Positions 51,576 to 59,392 of a DNA stretch of 64,000 nucleotides are shown here, piece by piece; the stretch's first letter is position 1; each line of letters starts with the position of its first letter. The notes beneath the pieces were generated by a model that made no database searches, was not told where the DNA came from, and saw nothing but the letters and a program-made list of their open reading frames with translations. A program made the position numbers and the translations under genes. The DNA comes from CAZSMC01 sp964607755. GTDB lineage: Bacteria > Zhuqueibacterota > Zhuqueibacteria > Residuimicrobiales > Krinioviventaceae. Location: the NCBI GenBank assembly GCA_964607755.1, contig CAZSMC010000008.1, forward strand, positions 27,984 through 91,983. The letters run 5' to 3'.

Positions 51576-52765
51576 TTTCCCGATATATTTTACATCTGGA
51601 CATGGACGCTTTCTTTGCTGCCATCGAACAACTTGATCACCCCGAGTTTCGGGGCAAACCTGTTGTTGTCGGCGCTGACCCGAAAAAGGGCCAGGGGCGC
51701 GGTGTGGTTTCTACATGCAGTTATGAAGCGCGTAAATATGGCATACATTCGGCGATGCCAATTTCCCGGGCTTACAAATGTTGCCCGCACGCTATTTATG
51801 TTCACCCGCGCGGACAACGTTACGCCGAGGTATCCAGGCAGGTGATGGCGATTTTGCAGCATTACAGTCCGGATGTGGAACCGCTGAGTATCGACGAAGC
51901 ATTCCTCGACATTACTTCAACATATAAAATATTTGGTTCCCCGGAAAAACTGGCACAGAATCTTAAAGCCCGCATTCGAAAGGACACACATTTAACGGCT
52001 TCTGTCGGTATTGCTCCGAACAAATTTATTGCCAAGATCGCCTCAGACCTGGACAAACCGGATGGTCTGGTTATCGTACAGCATGACGAGGTACAGCATT
52101 TTCTCCATCCGTTAAACATTTCGCGGCTATGGGGCGTCGGACAAAAAACGCTGCCTGTGCTGCAAAAGCTGGGCATCCAGACGATAGGCGATCTTGCCGG
52201 TTTTTCCAAAGAAATGTTGATCCGGCAATTCGGCAAGATGGGTGAACATCTTTATAATTTATCCCATGGCATAGACGACCGGCCTGTGAGTATGGAGCAT
52301 GAACGCAAATCCATCAGCAAGGAAATTACTTTTGATAAAGATGTGAATGATGCACAAGAGCTGCGGCAAACTCTTTTTTATATTTGCAATGAACTGGCTC
52401 ACGAGATGCGGCGCAAGGATATTCGCGGCCGGACCATTACCATGAAAATCCGGCTGGAAAATTTTACCACATTTACCCGGTCTCTTACACTTGCCTCGCC
52501 AGTCAATCATTGTGACACAATATTCAAGCACGTTTTTGAACTGTTCAGCCAGTTCAAGCGTAGCGGCAGCAAGGTGCGCTTGCTCGGTGTCGGCATGTCA
52601 AACCTGGAACATAGAAAAGGTCAACTCGACTTGTTCGATTCGGAAAATAAAGACAGCCGGGTGGATGAGGTGATGGATCAGATTCGCACAAAATACGGGA
52701 ATAAATCCATAACCCGCGCCAGTCTGATTGGTCACAGACGCGATTCGCAATGGATCCGGGAGTAG
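51572..52765 (+). CDS. dinB: DNA polymerase IV (DinB), Y-family
   Basis: The 397-residue polymerase has all Y-family signatures: ILHLDMDAFFAAIEQ (metal Asp residues and steric-gate region), KPVVVGADPKKGQGRGVVSTCSYEARKYGI, and VEPLSIDEAFLDIT with the SIDE catalytic pair. ASVGIAPNKFIAKIASDLDKPDGL, LWGVGQKT and IRQFGKMG follow. QLDLF at 351-355 is a canonical sliding-clamp binding motif. It performs error-prone translesion synthesis. It overlaps the DNPH1-like gene by 4 bp. No palindrome like that of lexA is visible upstream of the pair, so SOS control of this operon is unproven. Confidence 0.95.
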   Translation: MISRYILHLDMDAFFAAIEQLDHPEFRGKPVVVGADPKKGQGRGVVSTCSYEARKYGIHSAMPISRAYKCCPHAIYVHPRGQRYAEVSRQVMAILQHYSPDVEPLSIDEAFLDITSTYKIFGSPEKLAQNLKARIRKDTHLTASVGIAPNKFIAKIASDLDKPDGLVIVQHDEVQHFLHPLNISRLWGVGQKTLPVLQKLGIQTIGDLAGFSKEMLIRQFGKMGEHLYNLSHGIDDRPVSMEHERKSISKEITFDKDVNDAQELRQTLFYICNELAHEMRRKDIRGRTITMKIRLENFTTFTRSLTLASPVNHCDTIFKHVFELFSQFKRSGSKVRLLGVGMSNLEHRKGQLDLFDSENKDSRVDEVMDQIRTKYGNKSITRASLIGHRRDSQWIRE

Positions 52766-52766
52766 C

Positions 52767-54773
52767 ATGTCCCGGTCTTTGCGCACAACAATGCAGCGTC
52801 TGCGAGCGATGAGTGCACGAGAGATTGCTCATCGTCTTTGCCAGTTTTCCTGTAATAAAATAGGCCATTTTCGCCATCATCTTTCTGCACCGGACACAAC
52901 AGAACAATTCCTGAAACAGCATCGAATGACATCCACGCACATGCTGCTTTCGGAATTTCGTCAGCGAAATATTTTTACCTGGCAGGATATTCATCCTGAT
53001 AAATTGCAACACATCATGACGACGAATTTTCCTCGATACCGCCAGGCTACTCTGAGCGCTGCTAATGAACTTGTCCTTAACCGCGTCCGGCTTTTCGACA
53101 AGACGATTGATTTCGGCTCGAAAATAGACTGGCATTATGATCCTTTGCAAAACCGTTCCCTGCCTGTGATGTGGTGGGATAAAGTTCCGTACTATAACTC
53201 TGATTTCGTCAAAGAAGTCAAATATGTGTGGGAATTGAACCGGCATCAACATTTTGTCACTCTTGCCAAAGCGTTTTTTCTCACCGGCGATAAAAAATAT
53301 GCTCGCATTCTTTTTTACCAGTGGGAGCAGTGGCTGGAAGACAATCCGTGGAAATACGGCATAAACTGGACCAGCTCGCTGGAATGTGCGGTGCGTCTCA
53401 TTTCATGGACCTGGGCGATCCAGTTGGCAAAACAGAGTTCGCTATTGACCGAAGAGCTGTTCACGAAAATTCTGCATTCCGTTGCACAGCATGCTGATTT
53501 TATCAGGCATCATCTCTCGCTCTATTCTTCAGCCAATAATCATTTGATTGGTGAAGGTGTCGGCTTGATTTACGCGGGTTGTTATTTCCCGGAACTCAAA
53601 CATTCGGCTGACTGGCGAGAAAAAGGTTTTCACATTGTTTTTCATAACGTTTTAAATCAGGTGCATGCTGACGGCGTGACAAAAGAACAAACCATCTGGT
53701 ACCAGAAATACGTGTTTGATCTGGGCGTTCTGGCAAAATGTGCAGCAGATTTTGTTGGCCATCAGGTTCCTGAACAATTTATGAACAGACTGCAGCGAAT
53801 GGCAGAGTTTGTCAACGCTATCATCGATTGCAGCGGCAATGTGCCGGCAATTGGAGATGATGACGGCGGAGAAGCACTCATGTTGACAGAAGTGCAGAGA
53901 AACCGCTATCACGAGTTATTGGCAGTGGCTGCTGTTTTATTTGAGCGAAAAGAATTCAAGAAAACACACAATGCCCCGGAAGCTACACTGTGGCTTTTTG
54001 GCGATGCCGGAATCAAAAAGTATGATTCTCTGAGCGCTAAAAATAATAAAAGACGCTTGAACGTTTTTCAACATGGCGGTTACGCGATAGTTCGCAAATT
54101 GCAACCTGTTGAACAAATGTTTGTGTTCGATGCCGGGCCCATCGGTCTTGGCACTATGGCGGCGCACGGCCATGCTGATGCGTTGAGTTTCACGCTTTCG
54201 GTCGGCGGAGAAAAAATTTTCATCGATAGCGGAACCTATGGTTATATTGGAGCCGGAAAGGAGCGTGACTATTTTCGCGGCACCTCAGCCCACAATACGT
54301 TATGCATTGACGGCCAGAATCAAGCCGACATCCTGGGACCCTTTCAATGGGGGCGAAAACCCGGAACGTCGCTGGACCATGCCGTTGAGGTCAATGATGA
54401 AATCGCTCTCAACGGCCATCACAACGGATATGCACAAACGGCCGGAATTCATTATCGAACCATTAATTTTGATAACGGGTTAACCTGGACGATAAATGAA
54501 AAAGTGACAGGCAAAGGCACGCATCACATCGACTTGTATTTTCACCTTATCCCGTGCGAAATAAAACATGAGAATAACAAAGTGTGGGTGAATTTTCAAA
54601 ATTGTCACATCGAAATGAGATTTTCATGCAAGCAGCTCTTCTCCTTACATATTGAAGAAAAAGAACATTCGGAATATTTCGGCATGAAATCATTGCACCC
54701 GGTCATTCGAATTCATTCATTTGCCCAACTGCCATTTGCGTTCACTACAACGATCCAATTAAATCCAATATAA
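52767..54773 (+). CDS. Heparinase II/III family protein
   Basis: The start is the ATG just after the dinB stop (TAGCATG); a longer frame from 52728 overlaps dinB. The 668-residue protein has the N-terminal alpha/alpha-toroid of polysaccharide lyases: MQRLRAMSAREIAHRLC, KEVKYVWELNRHQHFVTLAKAFFLTGDKKYA, and GINWTSSLECAVRLISWTWA. SSANNHLIGEGVGLIYAG is the conserved NNHLxGE run and DGVTKEQTIWYQKYV follows. The C-terminal beta-sheet domain has FDAGPIGLGTMAAHGHADALSFTLSVGGEKIFIDSGTYGY. Such enzymes cleave uronate-containing polymers; homologues in polysaccharide clusters may trim the exported polymer. No signal peptide is obvious. Confidence 0.88.
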   Translation: MSRSLRTTMQRLRAMSAREIAHRLCQFSCNKIGHFRHHLSAPDTTEQFLKQHRMTSTHMLLSEFRQRNIFTWQDIHPDKLQHIMTTNFPRYRQATLSAANELVLNRVRLFDKTIDFGSKIDWHYDPLQNRSLPVMWWDKVPYYNSDFVKEVKYVWELNRHQHFVTLAKAFFLTGDKKYARILFYQWEQWLEDNPWKYGINWTSSLECAVRLISWTWAIQLAKQSSLLTEELFTKILHSVAQHADFIRHHLSLYSSANNHLIGEGVGLIYAGCYFPELKHSADWREKGFHIVFHNVLNQVHADGVTKEQTIWYQKYVFDLGVLAKCAADFVGHQVPEQFMNRLQRMAEFVNAIIDCSGNVPAIGDDDGGEALMLTEVQRNRYHELLAVAAVLFERKEFKKTHNAPEATLWLFGDAGIKKYDSLSAKNNKRRLNVFQHGGYAIVRKLQPVEQMFVFDAGPIGLGTMAAHGHADALSFTLSVGGEKIFIDSGTYGYIGAGKERDYFRGTSAHNTLCIDGQNQADILGPFQWGRKPGTSLDHAVEVNDEIALNGHHNGYAQTAGIHYRTINFDNGLTWTINEKVTGKGTHHIDLYFHLIPCEIKHENNKVWVNFQNCHIEMRFSCKQLFSLHIEEKEHSEYFGMKSLHPVIRIHSFAQLPFAFTTTIQLNPI

Positions 54774-54792
54774 AAACTTTTGAGCGTATGAT

Positions 54793-56853
54793 ATGCGCTT
54801 TTTTATCATCATGACAATCTTGTTCACTTTTTCAGCACCGGTTCATTCTGATGAAATGATCACTTTTAGCATGCGCAAAATGTGGACGATTGCTCCGCGC
54901 CATCAGAAAGATATTGCTGCGCTCGACAGTCTTTATCAACATTGGCACACCACTTTAATCCAGGATCAAAACACCAATTATGTACCAATTGACACGCTGC
55001 AGTTTTCCCTCGGTGCCGCTATTCTGGATGATTTTGTAACTGCCCATCACCCGCTGTCTCTGCTTGATGTGAAGCAAAAATACAATGTCGATGTCTTGCT
55101 CTTTCTTTTTCCTGATTTAGGCAAAGATTTAAAAATCAAGGTCGATGCAATCAGTTTTCCGTCAGGCAGTTTTCTCGCCAGCGAGGTCATCAAAGTAGAT
55201 AGAAATAATTTGTTTAAAAGCTCTCTTGATAATTTCATAAAGCATGTCAAAAGCATGCGCACAGCTTTTGGTTTTCCGTTTCATCACAGTGAAAAGGGTG
55301 TGCTGTTTTCATCGTCCAAAAGTTTTGACGCCAAAACCGGATTTTGTAACGGCGCTTATGCCGCTCAAAAAATGGCAGATTCCAATAATTCAACAACATG
55401 CCGGTTCAAGTTAGTTGATGTCACGGAACAAACTAATCCTGACTCACTGCTTTCGTATTTGAATGGCACGACTTTGATTCGAGGAAACTCGAGGGATACG
55501 GCTCATATTCTTTTTTCTTATCCTTTTTCCGACACAGGTTTTGGCGAGTTGCCCTTTTGGCCGGATTTAAAAACCCTTCGTGAATACACGATTTCTTTGG
55601 ACTCTGCCTATGTGGTGCACCTTTGCACGGCTGTTAGTCCGGCAAGCGCCCGTTTGATTGAGCTACAAAAAGCAATTTCATCGGAAATGACTAATGATAC
55701 GGGTTCACTGGCCTGGCAGATGTCTGTGACCTTGCACAAAAATGCAACGGCACACGAGGTTGATTCCTTAAAGGCTGCTGTTCTTCATACTGTGTATCAG
55801 CATCTCATTGAATTTTTCCCCGACCAACTGTCACAGGGTTGGGCGAAACTGAATTATGCTGAATTTTGCATGAATCAGGGTGATGTGGAAAAAGCGTTAC
55901 ATCTTTTTGAAACGGCCGAGAGTGAATTTGCCCGGTTGGGAGAGGACCGTCCATTTTTTCTTGCAGCCCGATTTTCTGGAGAAATTTATGAAAAGCTGGA
56001 AATGTGGCAGCAAGCCGAAAAAGCTTATCGGCACGCTGTAGAGGTATCCTATGCCTTGCACAAGGATTCTTTATCAGCGGATTTATACAAGCGCATTGGC
56101 AAGGTCATCGAGAAACAGAATGAACCCTTGCAGGCATGGTCGTATTACGAGTTGAGCAAAGATTCCTATTTAGCTTATAAGGACAGCCTGAACGCTGCGC
56201 GCATGTTCGGCGAAATGGGACGAATTATGCGTGAGACCGGCCAGTTGAAAAAATCATCTGAATATTTAACGACTTTTGTAAATCTCGCTGACAAACTCGG
56301 CGATACCCACGAATTAGCAAAAGCGTACTATTCGCAAGCGCAAACTGCGCTCGAGATGGAAAAGAATGAACAGGCATTAGAATCACTCTGGAGCGCAGGC
56401 GACAAGATGGAACTCTTAGGCGATACAATCCGGCTCGCTGATGTTGAAGAACAACTGGGACAACTTTATATGAAAATGGAGCACAACAGACAGGCTGAAA
56501 CCCGATTTTTTTCAGCCTTGAATCTGTACGAATCCCAGGCCGATACTAGCGGAATGGTAAGGTGTCTTGTCTGGCTGGGACGAATGGCCGCCAGTGAGAA
56601 TTTATCTGACAACGCACGTCAATTTTATCAAAAAGCTGCAAATTTTCTTGATCAATCACCTGCAGTATCGGACGAGGTGAAAGCGCAGTTGTTTTATCAT
56701 CGAGCATTGCTCTATCGGAATCAAGGTCTCTATCATCAGGCGTTTAAAGATGTACAACACGTTAACAAAATCTTGCCGCCATTCAACCCTGAAAAAGTAG
56801 ATGAATTGCGAAAAGAACTGGAGAAAAAAATCGAAATGAGCGAGGAGAAATGA
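54793..56853 (+). CDS. Secreted tetratricopeptide-repeat protein
   Basis: The 686-residue protein has a signal peptide (FFIIMTILFTFSAPVHS). An N-terminal domain (about 25-350) has no recognised family. The C-terminal half (about 355-680) is a helical-repeat array of TPR type: LNYAEFCMNQGDVEKALHLFETAESEF, FSGEIYEKLEMWQQAEKAYRHAVEV, and AKAYYSQAQTALEMEKNEQALESLWSAG, ending in a charged KELEKKIEMSEEK tail. Periplasmic TPR proteins commonly scaffold envelope or polysaccharide export complexes. It is 19 bp after the heparinase II/III-family gene, so a role in the same process is a reasonable inference. Confidence 0.75.
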   Translation: MRFFIIMTILFTFSAPVHSDEMITFSMRKMWTIAPRHQKDIAALDSLYQHWHTTLIQDQNTNYVPIDTLQFSLGAAILDDFVTAHHPLSLLDVKQKYNVDVLLFLFPDLGKDLKIKVDAISFPSGSFLASEVIKVDRNNLFKSSLDNFIKHVKSMRTAFGFPFHHSEKGVLFSSSKSFDAKTGFCNGAYAAQKMADSNNSTTCRFKLVDVTEQTNPDSLLSYLNGTTLIRGNSRDTAHILFSYPFSDTGFGELPFWPDLKTLREYTISLDSAYVVHLCTAVSPASARLIELQKAISSEMTNDTGSLAWQMSVTLHKNATAHEVDSLKAAVLHTVYQHLIEFFPDQLSQGWAKLNYAEFCMNQGDVEKALHLFETAESEFARLGEDRPFFLAARFSGEIYEKLEMWQQAEKAYRHAVEVSYALHKDSLSADLYKRIGKVIEKQNEPLQAWSYYELSKDSYLAYKDSLNAARMFGEMGRIMRETGQLKKSSEYLTTFVNLADKLGDTHELAKAYYSQAQTALEMEKNEQALESLWSAGDKMELLGDTIRLADVEEQLGQLYMKMEHNRQAETRFFSALNLYESQADTSGMVRCLVWLGRMAASENLSDNARQFYQKAANFLDQSPAVSDEVKAQLFYHRALLYRNQGLYHQAFKDVQHVNKILPPFNPEKVDELRKELEKKIEMSEEK

Positions 56854-56913
56854 AAAAAGTCTGAAAGCAAAGTATGCATAGAGAGAATGTAAAAAAAATT
56901 ATTTAGAATTGCT

Positions 56914-57008
56914 ATGGAACACGGATAGAACTGATAAAACGGATTTTCACGGATGATTTTAAGAATAAAATAAAAATCCGTATAAGTTCAAATCCGTTCA
57001 ACCAGTGT
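56914..57008. repeat. Imperfect inverted repeat between convergent genes
   Basis: GAACACGGATAGAACTGAT with AACGGATTTT on the left mirrors AAAATCCG, AAGTTCAAATCCGTTC and GTGTTC on the right. Similar elements around ACGGATTTTCACGGAT recur between genes in FCB genomes, and one partial copy sits near 18500. It may fold into a cruciform and reaches the 3' end of the VanZ gene. Confidence 0.45.
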
Positions 57009-57432
57009 TCAATTCTTCCTCCGTGAGCTCTGTGCCACCTCGGGGACCTCCGTGGTTAATTCTTTTGCAAAATATATACAACACATAAAACAGAACCATG
57101 CCCAGCACATTCGCTGCAATATCCACCGGATTGAACGACCGGTACGGAATATAAAGCTGAATGACCTCGCACACCACGCCGTACAGAACCACGCCCGCAA
57201 TAAGCCGCATGAGAGCGCTTGGATAAGCGGCCACACCCAGCCCAAACAGCACAAAATAAGCTGCCGCATGAACGATAAATCCGGTTTCGGTGAATTTCAT
57301 TGTCAGCAAGCCGCCGTTTTCCGGATCGTCCGGAATAACCACTAAAACCAGCAACACAGCGGCACACAGCCAAAAAGAAAGCACGAACAGTTTGTGCAGG
57401 TCCACCCGTTGGATTGTATGCTTTATGTTCAT
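56998..57432 (-). CDS. VanZ family protein
   Basis: The 144-residue membrane protein has four predicted helices (LFVLSFWLCAAVLLVLVVIP, FIVHAAAYFVLFGLGVAA, MRLIAGVVLYGVVCEVIQLYIPYR and FNPVDIAANVLGMVLFYVLY) with the VanZ-type HAAAYFVLFGLG and EVIQ...PYRSFNPVDIAANVLG motifs. VanZ proteins alter glycopeptide or teicoplanin sensitivity in some Gram-positives, but their general role is unknown. It lies 11 bp after thrC on the minus strand, likely read through from the threonine operon without a functional link. Confidence 0.85.
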   Translation of the reverse strand: MNIKHTIQRVDLHKLFVLSFWLCAAVLLVLVVIPDDPENGGLLTMKFTETGFIVHAAAYFVLFGLGVAAYPSALMRLIAGVVLYGVVCEVIQLYIPYRSFNPVDIAANVLGMVLFYVLYIFCKRINHGGPRGGTELTEEELNTG

Positions 57433-57443
57433 ATCAATTTTAG

Positions 57444-58748
57444 CTAGAGCTCCCAGAGGAATTCTTTAAACTGATCATAGTTATTAGGCAGATCGACGGT
57501 TTTTTTCGGTTTTTGCAAGCATTCCTGCAAAGCAGCCGGCAACTCAAAATCAGTTTTCAAAGCATCAACGACAATGTCCTGAAACTTTCCCGGATGTGCT
57601 GTAGACAGCACCAGAAATGGATTATCGTTGCTGCGTTGCGCCTGGTACCGCTGCATCGCTTCGAGTCCCACAGACGTGTGTGGATCGGCAATATAGTTAT
57701 ACTGCGCAAAAACGCGTTTCATGGCGTTTACGGTCTCTGCGTCACTAACCGAAGTTGACCAGATGTGACGTTTGATGGTTTGATAATCATCATCGTACAA
57801 AGTGCGGATGCGCTCCCAGTTGCTGGGATTGCCCACGTCCATGGCATTAGACAACGTCCGAACAGACGGCCGGGGTCTGTACTCGCCGGTTTCGATATAC
57901 TCGGACACCACCGAGTTGCTGTTGACTGCGGCGATGAACTGTTTCACCGGCACGCCCATTTGATGGGCAAACAGTCCGGCGCACAGATTGCCGAAATTTC
58001 CGCTGGGCACACACACCACCGGCATTCCACCGGTGTGATGCAGATTCTGAATAACGCCCCAGAAATAATAAATCGCCTGCGGAACGAGTCTACCAACGTT
58101 GATGGAATTTGCCGAGGACATGGTCAGCTTTTGGCGGATGTCCTGGTCGCGGAACGCGGTTTTGACCAGTGCCTGGCAGTCGTCAAACGTGCCGTCCACT
58201 TCCAGCGCCATGATGTTGTCGCCCAGCGTGGTGAACTGTTTTTCCTGAAGCTGGCTGACCTGGCCAGAGGGATACAGCAGCACAATGCGGATGCCATCGA
58301 CGTTGTGATAGGCGTGAGCCACCGCGCTGCCGGTATCGCCGGATGTGGCAACAAGGATAGTCAGTTCGCGATCTTCATGACGCAAAAAATAGCCCATGGA
58401 TTTGGCCATAAACTGGGCGCCAAAATCTTTGAACGACAACGTGGGACCATGAAACAGCTCGATCACACGAACCCGGTCATTTAGCGTTGAAATAGCCGGA
58501 GCAAATGTGTAAGCGTTTTCCAGCACACGGGTCAGGCCTTTTTCTTCGAACTCGTCGCCAAGCCATGTTGATAACACATAAAAAGCCAGTTCCTGATAGC
58601 TCTTATTGGCCAGGGATTTCAAATCATCTAACGGAAAATCCGGAAACACAGATGGCATGTACAATCCGCCGTCGGGCGCCTGACCGGTAAACAGTGCCTC
58701 CCGGAATGAAACCGGAGGTGAGGCATTTTTTGTGCTGTATAGTTGCAT
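57444..58748 (-). CDS. thrC: Threonine synthase
   Basis: The 434-residue protein is a class II (long) threonine synthase. Residues VSFREALFTGQAPDGGLYMPSVFP start the N-terminal domain. PTLSFKDFGAQFMAKSM contains the pyridoxal-phosphate lysine, ILVATSGDTGSAVAHAYH the phosphate-binding loop, VCVPSGNFGNLCAGLFAHQMGVP and FLVLSTAHPGKF follow. It converts O-phosphohomoserine to threonine and phosphate, the last step of the pathway. It is downstream of thrA, separated by a GxxExxY gene. The ATG at 58748 is clear. Confidence 0.96.
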   Translation of the reverse strand: MQLYSTKNASPPVSFREALFTGQAPDGGLYMPSVFPDFPLDDLKSLANKSYQELAFYVLSTWLGDEFEEKGLTRVLENAYTFAPAISTLNDRVRVIELFHGPTLSFKDFGAQFMAKSMGYFLRHEDRELTILVATSGDTGSAVAHAYHNVDGIRIVLLYPSGQVSQLQEKQFTTLGDNIMALEVDGTFDDCQALVKTAFRDQDIRQKLTMSSANSINVGRLVPQAIYYFWGVIQNLHHTGGMPVVCVPSGNFGNLCAGLFAHQMGVPVKQFIAAVNSNSVVSEYIETGEYRPRPSVRTLSNAMDVGNPSNWERIRTLYDDDYQTIKRHIWSTSVSDAETVNAMKRVFAQYNYIADPHTSVGLEAMQRYQAQRSNDNPFLVLSTAHPGKFQDIVVDALKTDFELPAALQECLQKPKKTVDLPNNYDQFKEFLWEL

Positions 58749-58785
58749 GTGAGTGTTCTCTTTACTTTTTTGTTTATGTCCTCAC

Positions 58786-58800
58786 GCAAAGCCGCAAAGG
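58786..58800. repeat. 15-bp direct repeat, copy A, flanking the GxxExxY gene
   Basis: GCAAAGCCGCAAAGG here and at 59259-59273 flank the GxxExxY gene in the same orientation, embedded in related sequence (CACGCAAAGCCGCAAAGG and CACGCAGAGGCGCAAAGCCGCAAAGG). Confidence 0.75.
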
Positions 58801-58809
58801 AAAACCAGT

Positions 58810-59193
58810 TTACTCTGGCAATCCATTCACAATTCTAAATATGCCATCCTTGATGAAAGCAGCGCCAAAGTTAATGATCAGTCCTAACCTTTTATCTGCA
58901 AGACGCAGATAAGTTAATAATTGTTTTTTATGAACCTTAGAGACTTCTTCAACTGATTTTAACTCTAAAATCACTTTGTTTCCGACGATAACATCGGCAC
59001 GAAATCCTTCATCAAATCGGATTTCTTCAAACACAACTGGAATTGCTTTCTGTCGTTCGACTTTTAAACCACGTTTGGCTAATTTGTAAACAAGTATTTT
59101 TTCATAGACAGATTCAAATAATCCAGGCCCTAATTTTGTGTGGATTTTAAAAGCTACATCGACAACGATTTTTGAAATCTCATTTTCAGTCAT
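58810..59193 (-). CDS. GxxExxY family protein
   Basis: The 127-residue protein has the naming motif in HTKLGPGLFESVYEKILVYKLAKRGL (GLFESVY) and the rest of the family pattern: VERQKAIPVVFEEIRFDEGFRADVIVGNKVILELKSVEEV and HKKQLLTYLRLADKRLGLIINFGA. The D...ELK arrangement recalls a PD-(D/E)XK nuclease fold, but the function is unknown. It sits inside the threonine cluster between thrA and thrC, flanked by 15-bp direct repeats, and appears to be an inserted cassette rather than a pathway gene. Confidence 0.9.
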   Translation of the reverse strand: MTENEISKIVVDVAFKIHTKLGPGLFESVYEKILVYKLAKRGLKVERQKAIPVVFEEIRFDEGFRADVIVGNKVILELKSVEEVSKVHKKQLLTYLRLADKRLGLIINFGAAFIKDGIFRIVNGLPE

Positions 59194-59258
59194 TATAAGG
59201 TTCTATTCGGCTTGTCAATTCTTTCATAATTCTAAAAAACAAAACCACGCAGAGGCGC

Positions 59259-59273
59259 AAAGCCGCAAAGGGG
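59259..59273. repeat. 15-bp direct repeat, copy B, flanking the GxxExxY gene
   Basis: Second copy of GCAAAGCCGCAAAGG, same orientation as 58786-58800. A further CTTTGCGTTCTTTGCGTTC run at about 59352-59380 echoes its complement, so repeats also lie between it and thrA. Confidence 0.75.
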
Positions 59274-59392
59274 AATTATAGCGTTCGCTTTTCGATTCGC
59301 ACGTTATGATTGTAAATCAGCTATTTGTAAAATCTTATTATTAATTCAATTCTTTGCGTTCTTTGCGTTCTTTGCGTGATGCTTTTATTGTG

